42,188 nt of DNA from Chitinispirillales bacterium (GTDB lineage: Bacteria; Fibrobacterota; Chitinivibrionia; Chitinivibrionales; Chitinispirillaceae). Shown piece by piece: positions 18,683 through 27,023 of this stretch. The stretch's first letter is position 1, and every line of letters begins with the position of its first letter. A program made the position numbers and the translations under genes. The stretch lies in the NCBI GenBank assembly GCA_031281225.1, contig JAITFQ010000064.1, positions 1 to 42,188 of the forward strand, in the 5' to 3' direction. The notes under the pieces are model-generated. The model had not been told where the DNA came from. It saw nothing but the letters and a program-made list of their open reading frames with translations, and did no database searches.

Positions 18683-19210
18683 TTAATGATGAAAATTTTC
18701 CGCTACAAACTGATCCACTATCTTCCGCAAAACCGGCTTTTGCATCAACTTCGCCCCTTTGGTTTGGATATTGCGCGATTCCATCGACATGGGGCTTTTC
18801 GTGCAGTAGTATATGAGGATATTGGGATTGAGCATTTTCAGGTCGGCAAATATGTTCATCCCCTTGGCCGGGTTGGTGGGCCTATCGAGGTCTATCAGCA
18901 CGTGCCGTATCTGCGGGTTGGCTATGGCGATGTCGATAAGTTCCTCCTGCACGTCGGTTACGGCGTAGACGAGCTCGTGCTGGTCAAGCATAGGGAAGAG
19001 CGATTCAGTGAACGGGCCTTCTGTGGCGAATATCAGGAGCCGGACATCCGAGTAGTCGTTGTCATCCTCGTCTACCGCGTCTTCTTCCTCTTCCTCCGCC
19101 TTAGCGGCGGGGCGGCCTTCGGGGCCGTGCCAGTTTGAGTAGCCCTGCGCGACCTTGTTGCGTTCAATAAGCGCAATAAGGTCATTGATATTCCTCTTGT
19201 CCGCACTCAT
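18683..19210 (-). CDS. Degenerate CheY-like receiver protein with acidic linker
   Basis: A 175-residue cytosolic protein. Residues 1-35 are a short helical lead-in; 39-53 are almost all Glu and Asp. Residues about 55-172 have the receiver fold pattern: a hydrophobic strand (VRLLIFATEG), strand RHVLIDLD with Asp107 and Asp109 as candidate acceptor sites, strand ILIYYCTKSP, and the conserved Lys158-Pro159 (MQKPV). The usual acidic pair after the first strand is replaced by ATEG, so metal binding and phosphorylation may be lost or altered. There is no output domain. GGAGG stands about 11 bases before the ATG. It may act by protein contact, perhaps with the membrane protein encoded 40 bases downstream. 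Confidence 0.6.
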   Translation of the reverse strand: MSADKRNINDLIALIERNKVAQGYSNWHGPEGRPAAKAEEEEEDAVDEDDNDYSDVRLLIFATEGPFTESLFPMLDQHELVYAVTDVQEELIDIAIANPQIRHVLIDLDRPTNPAKGMNIFADLKMLNPNILIYYCTKSPMSMESRNIQTKGAKLMQKPVLRKIVDQFVAENFHH

Positions 19211-19425
19211 TATAAAGCAAGCCTCCGGCGAAGATAGTGTTCTACAAGTATAATATACATTATTTTACAGGGTTAAAGCCAAAAAACAGGCCTTTATGAA
19301 ATATACTATCCGCCAAAAATTAAAAACTAAAAAAATGAAATCAAGGTTGCGCAATAAAGTATATTAGTACAATTAGGCATACAGGTCAATACGTAACAAT
19401 TAACGCAGTTAAGGAGCTATACCCC

Positions 19426-19725
19426 ATGAAAATCGTAAAATCGCAGGACGGAACAAAGGTATTTTTCGCACTCGACGGACGGCTCGACACCGTCACCGCC
19501 CCGGAACTTCAGAATGTGCTGATTCCCGCTTTTGACGACGCGAAGAGTGTAACGCTGGACTTCGTGGGGGTCGCCTACGTCTCTTCGGCCGGTTTGCGCG
19601 TACTGCTTTTGGGGGAGAAGACGGCCAAATCAAAAAACTGTTCAATGATTCTTATCAACGTATCGCAGGAAATTAAGGATATTTTTGAAATGACCGGATT
19701 TTCGGATATACTGAAAATAGCTTAA
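19426..19725 (+). CDS. STAS-domain anti-anti-sigma-factor-like protein
   Basis: A 99-residue single STAS domain of the SpoIIAA/RsbV type, which binds a partner in its unphosphorylated form and is switched off by a serine kinase. The pattern FALDGRLDTVTAPEL, then VTLDFVGVAYVSSAGLRVLLL, is typical; Ser53 or Ser54 should be the phosphorylation site. AAGGAG lies 9 bases before the ATG. The stop is 4 bases before the start of a protein that contains both a PP2C phosphatase and a RsbW-like kinase domain, so this is most likely its substrate. Confidence 0.9.
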   Translation: MKIVKSQDGTKVFFALDGRLDTVTAPELQNVLIPAFDDAKSVTLDFVGVAYVSSAGLRVLLLGEKTAKSKNCSMILINVSQEIKDIFEMTGFSDILKIA

Positions 19726-19729
19726 CGTC

Positions 19730-22300
19730 ATGAAAAAATCCAGCATTAAGCGCAAGTTCCTGTTTATTGTTCTGGGCATGTCGCTCGTATCGCTCACCAC
19801 CTTTTGCGCCGTCGCGTTTCGCGGGTCGTTTACCATGCGGTCAAAGGTGCAGCAGTTGAGCGCGCGGCTCGGCGAGTTCGCCATAAGCAACAGCAACCTC
19901 TTTTTAGAGCAGGAAGCCCACGACAAGCTGATGACAAAGGCCAAAAGCCGGTCAAAAATCATCGACGAGCGGCTCACGGCCATAGAAAAAGACGTGCTCT
20001 ACTTTTCAAGATACATCGCCAAACTCTACCAAAAAGCCGATAGAATGCCCCCGATGCCGATACAGTTCTCAACGTCGGATAATTACGGAAAGCTGGCCAT
20101 GCAGTTGAGGAGCGCAAACGGCAAGGAGGACTACCCCCGGATTAGACAGGAAGCGCATCTGCTCGGCAATATAACAACAGCGTTCGAAAGCAACGGCGAC
20201 GACATGGAGGTGCTGACCGTTTCCCTTTTCCTTGGGACAGAATCGGGATTTATGATTGTCTACGGCCCGTTTTCAAGCGACCAACACCAGAAATTCGACC
20301 CCCGCGACCGCCCGTGGTACACAGGCGCGAAAGAGGCCGGCGAATCGTTTTGGACCGCCCCATACGAGGACGCGGCAAGCGGCAAACTCGTGATTACATG
20401 CGCGCATCCATTCTACGGGGTGGACGGCGAGTTTAAGGGGGTTGTCGGGATAGACGTGGTGATAGACGACCTGAATAGCGAGATCGTCGATATTGACGTG
20501 GGCAGGCACGGCTATGCCTTCATTATAGACTCGGAGCAAACGCTGATATCATCACGAGAGTTTATAAAGCGTGAGGGCGAGAACGAGGACGATAATGGAA
20601 ACGGCGCTAATAAGAGGAGGAGCGCCTACTGGAAAGGTAACCCGGAATACAACGAAACGTTAAAAAAGGTCGCCGCCGGGGAAACAGGGTTTGAAAAAGT
20701 CAACACCCAGATGGGTGAAAAATTTATAGCGTATTCACAGATCCCCGCGACGGGCTGGAGCGTGGTGATAGTGCAGCCGGTTTCCGAAATAATGGAATTA
20801 GTTACGGAAAACAGCGCGGCCATAGAGGAGATGACGCAGGAAACGCTAAGCGTTATAAACTCCATGATCAGGGTTATGCTGATAAATTTCATGTTTGTGC
20901 TTATCCTTGCGATCGTTGTAATCATTTACCTTGCCGAGAAAATGTCCGATAAAATCATTAAGCCGATCCTTACGCTTGAAAAGTGTTTTGAGCGCATCGC
21001 GAGCGGCGAGCTGGATACACGGGTTGAGATAAAAACCGGAGATGAGATTGAGCGGTTAGGCGGCAGCGTCAACAGTATGGCGCAAAAGCTCAAAGAGTAC
21101 ATAGAAAACCTGCAACAGGTCACAGCCGAAAAAGAGCGCATCGACGTGGAGCTCAACGTCGCCACAAAGATACAGGCGAACATGCTGCCGAGCGTCTTCC
21201 CCCCGTTCCCGCACCATACCGAGTTTGACATCTACGCCGCCATGCTCCCCGCGAGGGAGGTGGGCGGCGATTTTTACGATTTCTTTTTTGTTGACAAAAA
21301 CACGCTCGCCATACTGGTAGCCGACGTATCCGGCAAGGGCGTCCCTGCCGCGCTGTTTATGGTTATCGCCAAAACGCTTATCAGAAACACCGCATTATCC
21401 GGCAAACGCCCGGAAGTGGTCTTCGGAACAGTAAACAACATGCTTTACGAAAATAACGACGCCGGAATGTTCGTCACGGCCTTTATGGGTTATCTGAATA
21501 TCAAAACCGGAAAATTCACCTACACGAACGCCGGCCACACCCCGCCAATCCTGCGCTCCGGCGGGTGCAGCAAACTTCTTAAAATGAGGCCGGGATTGAT
21601 ATTGGCCGCGTTTGAGAGCAAACTTTACGATCAAGATGAGATTATGCTGCAAAGAGGGGACGAACTCTTCCTGTACACAGACGGCATAACCGAGGCTATG
21701 AACAAAGAAAAAACGCTCTTCGGCAACGAACGGATGCTGGAAGCCGCGAACAACAATCCCGATGTGCCGCTGAAAGATTTAACATTATTGATGAAACACG
21801 AAATAGACAAATTCGCCGAGGGCGCGGAACAGTCGGACGACATAACGATGCTCGCGCTCAGATACATAGGCCCGCCAGCCGCAGGTGAGAATGACACTAT
21901 GGAAAAACTGTCCGTAGAAGCGAGTTTGGAAAATCTTGAAACGGCGCTGGATTTCATTGCCAAAAATTTAGAAGCCGCGAACTGCCAACCCAAGCAGCGC
22001 AATCAAATCACCATCGCCATAGAAGAGATATTCGTAAACATCGCACACTATGCCTACCACCCCGGCGTCGGTGAGGTAACTATAAGCGTATCGACGGAGG
22101 AAGGCGAAATTACCATCGAATTCGAGGACTGCGGAAAACCGTACAACCCGCTTGAAAAGGAAGACCCCGACATCACCGAGGGGGTGGAAGAGCGGGAGAT
22201 GGGCGGGCTGGGGATATTTATGGTAAAAAATCTGATGGATGCCATTGAGTACAGACGCAACGAAAATAAAAACCTTTTGACGCTAAGGAAAAAACTGTGA
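19730..22300 (+). CDS. Membrane sensor with dCache, HAMP, SpoIIE-type PP2C phosphatase and RsbW-type HATPase domains
   Basis: An 856-residue fusion. One membrane helix (about 9-31), an extracytoplasmic dCache sensor (about 35-378, with the conserved DPRDRPWYTGAKEAG), a second helix (about 380-401), HAMP (402-462), a short coiled coil, PP2C/SpoIIE phosphatase (about 480-715; metal residues in REVGGDFYDFF, ADVSGKG and SDDIT), and a GHKL ATPase (about 724-856; N-box EEIFVN, G1-like EDCGKPYNPLE, G2 GGLGIFMVKN). Phosphatase and predicted serine kinase in one chain would give opposite activities on the STAS protein encoded just upstream. The stop codon overlaps the GTG start of the MurU-like gene. 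No sigma factor is encoded nearby, so the output is unknown. Confidence 0.93.
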   Translation: MKKSSIKRKFLFIVLGMSLVSLTTFCAVAFRGSFTMRSKVQQLSARLGEFAISNSNLFLEQEAHDKLMTKAKSRSKIIDERLTAIEKDVLYFSRYIAKLYQKADRMPPMPIQFSTSDNYGKLAMQLRSANGKEDYPRIRQEAHLLGNITTAFESNGDDMEVLTVSLFLGTESGFMIVYGPFSSDQHQKFDPRDRPWYTGAKEAGESFWTAPYEDAASGKLVITCAHPFYGVDGEFKGVVGIDVVIDDLNSEIVDIDVGRHGYAFIIDSEQTLISSREFIKREGENEDDNGNGANKRRSAYWKGNPEYNETLKKVAAGETGFEKVNTQMGEKFIAYSQIPATGWSVVIVQPVSEIMELVTENSAAIEEMTQETLSVINSMIRVMLINFMFVLILAIVVIIYLAEKMSDKIIKPILTLEKCFERIASGELDTRVEIKTGDEIERLGGSVNSMAQKLKEYIENLQQVTAEKERIDVELNVATKIQANMLPSVFPPFPHHTEFDIYAAMLPAREVGGDFYDFFFVDKNTLAILVADVSGKGVPAALFMVIAKTLIRNTALSGKRPEVVFGTVNNMLYENNDAGMFVTAFMGYLNIKTGKFTYTNAGHTPPILRSGGCSKLLKMRPGLILAAFESKLYDQDEIMLQRGDELFLYTDGITEAMNKEKTLFGNERMLEAANNNPDVPLKDLTLLMKHEIDKFAEGAEQSDDITMLALRYIGPPAAGENDTMEKLSVEASLENLETALDFIAKNLEAANCQPKQRNQITIAIEEIFVNIAHYAYHPGVGEVTISVSTEEGEITIEFEDCGKPYNPLEKEDPDITEGVEEREMGGLGIFMVKNLMDAIEYRRNENKNLLTLRKKL

Positions 22301-23028
22301 GAGGATTTATATTGGCGGCCGGATTCGGGACAAGGTTGAAGCCGATAACCGACAAGGTACCCAAGGCGCTCGTCCCCGTTTACGGCGAGCCGCTTCTGGC
22401 GCATAATCTGCGGATTTTGCATAAATCGGGCGTGTTCTCGGCAATTGGCGTCAACTCCCACTATTTACATGAACAGATGGAGCGGTTTCAAAAGGGATCG
22501 TCAATACCGTTTGAACTGTTTTATGAAGCGGGGGAGATCAGGGGAACAGGTGGCGCATTGTATTTCGCGCGGAATTTTCTCGCGGCGGACGACGCTTTTT
22601 TAATTGCCAACGTCGATATCCTGCACAAGTTTGATATTGCCGAATTGTCAACGCGCTTTATGAGGGAAGGGCGTATCTGTTCCCTCGTGTCAATCCCCGT
22701 GGAGAGCGGCGGGACGATTTTTTACGACAACAGTTCCGGTGATTTTTCCGGGACGGCATCGGATTACGGCGGCGCCGGCCGCGGGCAAAATATTTTAGGG
22801 GCGGAATTTACCGGCGTCGCGTTTTATCGGCGGGAATTTTTGGATTTTGTCAACGATGATGATTTCTCAATCATACCGATATGGCGCAGAGCCGCCGCCG
22901 CAGGCCGCGCCCCCGGCATAATCATCCCCGAAAAGTCAGATTCGTGGTGGATGGATATCGGCACGCATGAAGCATTGGCAAAAATTCAGGCTGACGTTAA
23001 CGACGGGGTAGTAGACTTATGGAATTGA
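22297..23028 (+). CDS. MurU-like sugar-1-phosphate nucleotidyltransferase
   Basis: A 243-residue nucleotidyltransferase that starts with GTG at 22297; the GTG overlaps the previous stop (GTGA) and AAGGA lies about 6 bases upstream. The signature FILAAGFGTRLKPITDKVPKALVP is at residues 3-26, the metal site region NVDILHKFD is near 104-112, and the family end motif WWMDIGTHEAL is near 222-232. Pseudomonas MurU converts MurNAc-1-phosphate to UDP-MurNAc in cell-wall recycling. The next gene is an AmgK-like kinase that would supply the 1-phosphate, which makes this identity likely; a related GlcNAc or mannose specificity cannot be excluded from sequence alone. Confidence 0.85.
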   Translation: MRGFILAAGFGTRLKPITDKVPKALVPVYGEPLLAHNLRILHKSGVFSAIGVNSHYLHEQMERFQKGSSIPFELFYEAGEIRGTGGALYFARNFLAADDAFLIANVDILHKFDIAELSTRFMREGRICSLVSIPVESGGTIFYDNSSGDFSGTASDYGGAGRGQNILGAEFTGVAFYRREFLDFVNDDDFSIIPIWRRAAAAGRAPGIIIPEKSDSWWMDIGTHEALAKIQADVNDGVVDLWN

Positions 23029-24038
23029 CCGTGAAATTAACGCCCGAGCAGATAAAATTTCTTGAATCGTCAATCGATAATTTTAACATTTCTGAATGGA
23101 ATGTCGAATTGGCCGGCCAAGCCGCGTCCACGCGCCGCTTTTTCCGCGTCTATCCAAAATCGGAGTCTTCGGAATCGTCAATAATAAAACAAAAATCCCG
23201 CATACTTGTCCTGTGGGACAGTAACGACGAGGACTGGCCGCGATTTTTCGAGATCGAAACGCATGTCGCGTCAACAATCCGGCTCCTGCCAAAAATCTAC
23301 GCGAGCGATCCCGCCCACGGCTTTATTTTGGAAGAGGATTTGGGCGCGGTGACACTGAAAAAGTTTTGTTTGGACAATAGCGGTAATCTGTCATTAATCG
23401 AAACCGTCTACCGTCAGGTAATAGACGCCCTTTGCGCGTGGCATCGGGTTGATACCGGCAACTGTAACGCTATTACATCCCGTATGATGGACGTGGAAAC
23501 TTTTTTATGGGAGAGCGATTACTTCGCGCGGCACTGCGCCGTCGAGTTTTTCGCGAAAGGGTATTTGCTGACGGCTGACTGGGAGAGCGAACGTAAACAA
23601 TTGGCCGAATACGCGGCGGGCATCCCCAAGGTCAACATGCACCGCGATTTCCAGTCCGAAAACATTTTGATTTGCAACGGGCGCGTCCGTTTCGTAGACC
23701 ATCAGGGCGCCCGCCTCGGCCCGCCGCATTACGATTTGGCGTCTTTGCTGCTTGATCCTTATGTTACGCAGTTAGGGGATAATTCTGTCGGGCGGTTAGC
23801 TGATTATTATTTTGACAAGCAAGGCCTATCCTCCGAATCCGAAAAAAAACACTACTACGTCTGCGCCGCCCAACGCTTAATGCAAGCACTGGGCGCGTAC
23901 GCCAACCTATCAATCAACAAGGAAAAACCGCGTTACCGCGAATTTATACCAATCGCGCTGAAAAGGCTATCGTCAATACTTGACGAACACCTGCCCGATT
24001 ATCCGGCGATAAGGGCGGTTGCGGGCGGTCTCATCTAA
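23019..24038 (+). CDS. amgK: AmgK-like anomeric sugar kinase (aminoglycoside phosphotransferase fold)
   Basis: A 339-residue kinase of the aminoglycoside-phosphotransferase superfamily. The catalytic loop HRDFQSEN is at residues 208-215 (base Asp210, metal ligand Asn215), and the metal-binding DHQGARLGPPHYDLASLL starts at Asp227. This pattern is that of AmgK, which phosphorylates MurNAc or GlcNAc at the anomeric carbon. The start overlaps the MurU-like gene by 10 bases. AmgK plus MurU forms the short recycling route to UDP-MurNAc known in Pseudomonas. The AmgK domain is preceded here by about 20 extra residues. The gene's last codons overlap an antisense relic of a sorting domain, and a good terminator follows at 24225. 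Confidence 0.83.
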   Translation: MELTVKLTPEQIKFLESSIDNFNISEWNVELAGQAASTRRFFRVYPKSESSESSIIKQKSRILVLWDSNDEDWPRFFEIETHVASTIRLLPKIYASDPAHGFILEEDLGAVTLKKFCLDNSGNLSLIETVYRQVIDALCAWHRVDTGNCNAITSRMMDVETFLWESDYFARHCAVEFFAKGYLLTADWESERKQLAEYAAGIPKVNMHRDFQSENILICNGRVRFVDHQGARLGPPHYDLASLLLDPYVTQLGDNSVGRLADYYFDKQGLSSESEKKHYYVCAAQRLMQALGAYANLSINKEKPRYREFIPIALKRLSSILDEHLPDYPAIRAVAGGLI

Positions 24039-24190
24039 CCCCAACAACTGTTCCGCGAACCAAATACGTTCCCTCAGAAACACCGCGCTGCCGCGCATAT
24101 CTTTCAAATCCCACGAACCGATTACACGGCGGTTTTCGGTAGATCCGGCGTTGACCGGCAACGAGGCGAGACATATTTGACTTTGTATAA
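24031..24190 (-). pseudogene. Decayed FlgD-like C-terminal sorting domain
   Basis: Read on the minus strand, VNAGSTENRRVIGSWDLKDMRG, one frame change, then SEGTYLVRGT and VVGVR followed by a stop at 24031-24033 reproduces, piece by piece, the tails of the proteins at 10862-13990 and 33966-39083 (GTWDLRDRRGRMVSEGTYLVRG ... LGVR). The frameshift and a deletion of about 12 codons show it is dead. Nothing of the parent's exported body remains here. Its stop lies inside the 3' end of the AmgK-like gene. Confidence 0.8.
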
Positions 24191-24224
24191 TTGTTGACAA
24201 ATCAATGAGTTAGGTGCCCGGAGC

Positions 24225-24256
24225 GCAGGGCAAGCCCTAAGCGAGCCCTGCTTTTT
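24225..24256 (+). terminator. Intrinsic terminator of the STAS-to-AmgK operon
   Basis: GCAGGGC (24225-24231) pairs with GCCCTGC (24245-24251) and is followed directly by five T. It lies 187 bases after the AmgK stop, with the relic sorting domain between. The loop of 13 bases can fold further. Confidence 0.75.
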
Positions 24257-24274
24257 GACCATTATACAATGTCG

Positions 24275-24290
24275 CATAATATATATTATG
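24275..24290. repeat. AT-only palindrome, copy 1
   Basis: CATAATATATATTATG is a perfect 16-base palindrome. Its inner 14 bases recur at 29649-29662, just upstream of the AAA-ATPase/nuclease gene. It may be the leftover upstream region of a lost gene of that kind, a promoter, or chance in an AT-rich stretch. Confidence 0.5.
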
Positions 24291-24387
24291 TAAACTAAAG
24301 TATCGTTATGCCGCGCACCTCCTGTATTCTTCGCGCTCCCCCTCGTTAACTTCCGTTAAATCAACAACATACGCCGTAACGGATACC

Positions 24388-25941
24388 CTATTTTTTCAGA
24401 TTGTTTTTAAAAACAATTAACTTAAACAGCCGCACGCAGACGGCGGTTACGATAATGTATACCAAAGCTACAAAAAGCAACGGGAAATAGGCGTCGAAAG
24501 TGCGGCTGCGGATTATGCTTCCGACCCGCGTTAAATCTTGAATCGCTATAAAACCGACTATCGAAGTCGCCTTTACAAGTTTCACGAAACCGCTTGTATA
24601 GGCCGGCAGGGCGCGTTGTACCGCTTGCGGCAAAGTAACTGTCATAAACGCTCCAAACGATGAAAATCCCATACTTCGCGCCGTGTCAATTTCTACGGGG
24701 TTAACGGAGACAATCGCGTTTTTAAAACATTGTGACACTGTCGCGCCGGTTATCATGGTGAAAGCCGCTATCGCCACGAAAATACTTGAAATATTCACAC
24801 CGGCGAAAATTATGTAGTAGGTTATCATAAGCAGCACGACTACCGGTATTCCGTGAATAAGGCCGCAATAAAGACCGGCAAGGCACCTCACGAATTTATT
24901 TTTCCGCAAGAGCATGAAGCAAATAAAACATCCCCAAAGAGTGCCGATAATTTGCGCGGCAATAGAGATGAACATTGTAACGCCAAGACCGTCGAGTATC
25001 ATTTTCCAGCGGTTTTCGGCAATGAGGTTGCGCTCTACGCCGGTTTTTATCCAATTTAAACCGGGATACGCTGTTTTTGCCTTAACCTGCGCGGCGCTTC
25101 CGTCTCCCGTTGGGTTATACACAATTATACCAAAAGGCTCGTCAAAAATAGATTCGGTAAACAGCACGCTCCTTTTGCGTTCTTCCGTTATCGATATATT
25201 TGCAATGGCAAAATCGGCCTTTTGGCTGATGGTGTACGGAATCAATCCGGAGAAGTCCATGCTCGTGAACTTGACCTCCAGCCCTTCGTGCGCGGCAAAA
25301 CGGAGGGTAAGTTCAATGCAGTAACCTTTGAGTTTGTTACTTCCGCCGATATAGGCAAAAGGGATATGCGTCGCGTCGGTGGCTACTTTCAGAACGCCGT
25401 TTTCGCCGGTCAAAGGAATATCGGGCATGAGTGCATAAGAGTATGATATCCGGTCAAACAGCCAGCGTTCCTGCATATCTTTCAATGTTCCGTCCGCTCT
25501 TACAATGCCGAGAAATACATTGAATCGTTCAATAATATCGGGGTTTACCGAAATAATGCCCATGGGAGCGTTGAAAATATTTGCCGGTACTTCAATAATT
25601 TGCAACTTTTCCGCGTCCGGCCGCCCGGCCGTTAATATCCTTGCCGTGGGCAAGCTCATCATAAATCCGTCGACACCGCCTTTTTTGAGGTCTTCTATCC
25701 CGGCGGCCCTTTCCGTATGATATATCGGTATCCCCCTTATGTATTTTTCCGTCGCGTAATCGGTAATCATGCCTGTAATAACGCCGATTCTCTTACCCGC
25801 GAAATCTGTGTGATCGGCGTAAGTATGCTCATTATCCGGCGGGATGTTTTCCAAATCGGACGAACATGCCGCGAAAAGCACTATAATTAGCGGAATCGCG
25901 ATTAATAGCCGTCGTAACATCATTTTAGATATGCTTTCCAT
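24388..25941 (-). CDS. ABC transporter: substrate-binding protein fused to permease (polar amino acid type)
   Basis: A 517-residue fusion. A hydrophobic leader with a lipobox-like LFAAC (about 20-26) suggests lipid anchoring. A first SBP_3-like segment (about 40-165) and a second more complete one (about 180-290; GVLKVATDATHIPFAYIGG, GYCIELTLRFAAHEG, DFAIANISITEERKRSVLFTES) follow. The last 215 residues are a HisM/GlnP-type permease with the EAA-loop region (EIDTARSMGFSSFGAFMTVTLPQAVQRALPAY). The annotated ATG has a weak ribosome site; the ATG at 25923 is preceded by GGAAAG at a good distance and may be the true start. It is the third gene of the transporter operon. Single-chain SBP-permeases are known in Firmicutes and other groups. 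The substrate is probably an amino acid. Confidence 0.88.
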   Translation of the reverse strand: MESISKMMLRRLLIAIPLIIVLFAACSSDLENIPPDNEHTYADHTDFAGKRIGVITGMITDYATEKYIRGIPIYHTERAAGIEDLKKGGVDGFMMSLPTARILTAGRPDAEKLQIIEVPANIFNAPMGIISVNPDIIERFNVFLGIVRADGTLKDMQERWLFDRISYSYALMPDIPLTGENGVLKVATDATHIPFAYIGGSNKLKGYCIELTLRFAAHEGLEVKFTSMDFSGLIPYTISQKADFAIANISITEERKRSVLFTESIFDEPFGIIVYNPTGDGSAAQVKAKTAYPGLNWIKTGVERNLIAENRWKMILDGLGVTMFISIAAQIIGTLWGCFICFMLLRKNKFVRCLAGLYCGLIHGIPVVVLLMITYYIIFAGVNISSIFVAIAAFTMITGATVSQCFKNAIVSVNPVEIDTARSMGFSSFGAFMTVTLPQAVQRALPAYTSGFVKLVKATSIVGFIAIQDLTRVGSIIRSRTFDAYFPLLFVALVYIIVTAVCVRLFKLIVFKNNLKK

Positions 25942-25949
25942 GCTTCATC

Positions 25950-27023
25950 TCAAAGCGTTAGGGTAATTATATTTTTGCCGCCCAGATACTCGTGCCGTAT
26001 GGTTTTCGCGCTGTTTCTCAACAGGCTGACGGCCAGTTCGTCTTCGGACATTTCCACGGCATTTGAACTTTCGCCGCCGTAGGATACCGACAGTTCGAAA
26101 GCGCCTGACTTTTCCGAAAAATTTAAATTCAGCGAACACGCTCCGTAGTTTGGCGCGATCAGGTTTAAAACAAGCTCTTCCGCCGACAGTTGTAACTTAT
26201 TTATGATTTTTCTTTCTATGGCGTGGTGAAAGCAAAAATTTTCCATGCCGCTCAGCATTTCCGGATAGTCAAAATTTACGCCGGGTATGCTGTAAGTAAA
26301 GGTGCGGATTCTGTAAATAAACGCTTTTGTTTTTTCTCTCTTCGGCGCTTCAAAAATTTCTTCGGGGGCGCCTTCCTCGTAAATGCCGCCTTCATCCATG
26401 TAGAATACGCGGTTTGAGACTTCGCGGGCGAAGTCCATTTCGTGCGTGACTACAAGCATGGTCATGCCTGACTTGGCGAGATTTCGCATAACCGCCATAA
26501 CCTCGCTTACCATTGTGGGGTTAAGCGCGCTTGTGGGTTCGTCAAACAGTATGACTTCGGGCGACATTGCGAGGCATCTTGCTATCGCCGCGCGCTGCTT
26601 CTGCCCGCCGGAAAGCTGGCGTGGAAAATAGTGCGCCCGCTCGGACAAGCCGACCGTTTTGAGAAGTTCGGCCGCTTTTTTTTCCGCTTCTTCCCCGGTT
26701 TTTTTGAGCAACTTAACAGGCCCTACCGTAAGATTTGCCATAACGTTCAAATGGCTGAACAAACCGAAATTCTGAAATACCATACCCATCCTGCGCCTTA
26801 CGGAGTCTATGTTTTTCGACGTGAGTTTTATTCCGTCAAAAAACACTTCGCCGCCGGTGGGCGCGTCTAAAAAATTTATCGCCCGCAAAAAAGTGCTTTT
26901 GCCCATGCCGGAAGAACCTATAATCGAAATAACCTCCCCCTTATTTACTTCGGTATTGATGTCTTTGAGAATAACGGTATCTCCAAACCGTTTTTCAAGG
27001 TTTTTAATTGATATCATGCTCAT
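25950..27023 (-). CDS. ABC transporter ATP-binding protein with extra C-terminal GHKL-like domain
   Basis: The first 245 residues are a complete polar-amino-acid-type ATPase: Walker [10 protein letters not shown] at 36-44, Q-loop FQNFGLF, signature LSGGQKQR, Walker [12 protein letters not shown], switch His in VVTHEMDFA. Normal relatives end here, but this protein goes on for about 110 residues. That extension resembles the HATPase of anti-sigma kinases: AEELVLNLI fits the N-box, and [12 protein letters not shown] fits the final strand, as in the PP2C-HATPase protein at 19730-22300. The G1 Asp and the G2 glycines are not visible, so it probably does not bind ATP normally. The start overlaps the upstream permease stop (ATGA), and the fusion-protein gene follows 8 bases later. 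Confidence 0.9.
   Translation of the reverse strand: MSMISIKNLEKRFGDTVILKDINTEVNKGEVISIIGSSGMGKSTFLRAINFLDAPTGGEVFFDGIKLTSKNIDSVRRRMGMVFQNFGLFSHLNVMANLTVGPVKLLKKTGEEAEKKAAELLKTVGLSERAHYFPRQLSGGQKQRAAIARCLAMSPEVILFDEPTSALNPTMVSEVMAVMRNLAKSGMTMLVVTHEMDFAREVSNRVFYMDEGGIYEEGAPEEIFEAPKREKTKAFIYRIRTFTYSIPGVNFDYPEMLSGMENFCFHHAIERKIINKLQLSAEELVLNLIAPNYGACSLNLNFSEKSGAFELSVSYGGESSNAVEMSEDELAVSLLRNSAKTIRHEYLGGKNIITLTL

Noticed and set aside
24295-24387. Short minus-strand frame ending in DLTEVNEGEREEYRRCAA and a stop, between the ABC operon and the terminator
   Set aside because: No start codon, no recognised family; it might be another relic but the support is too thin.
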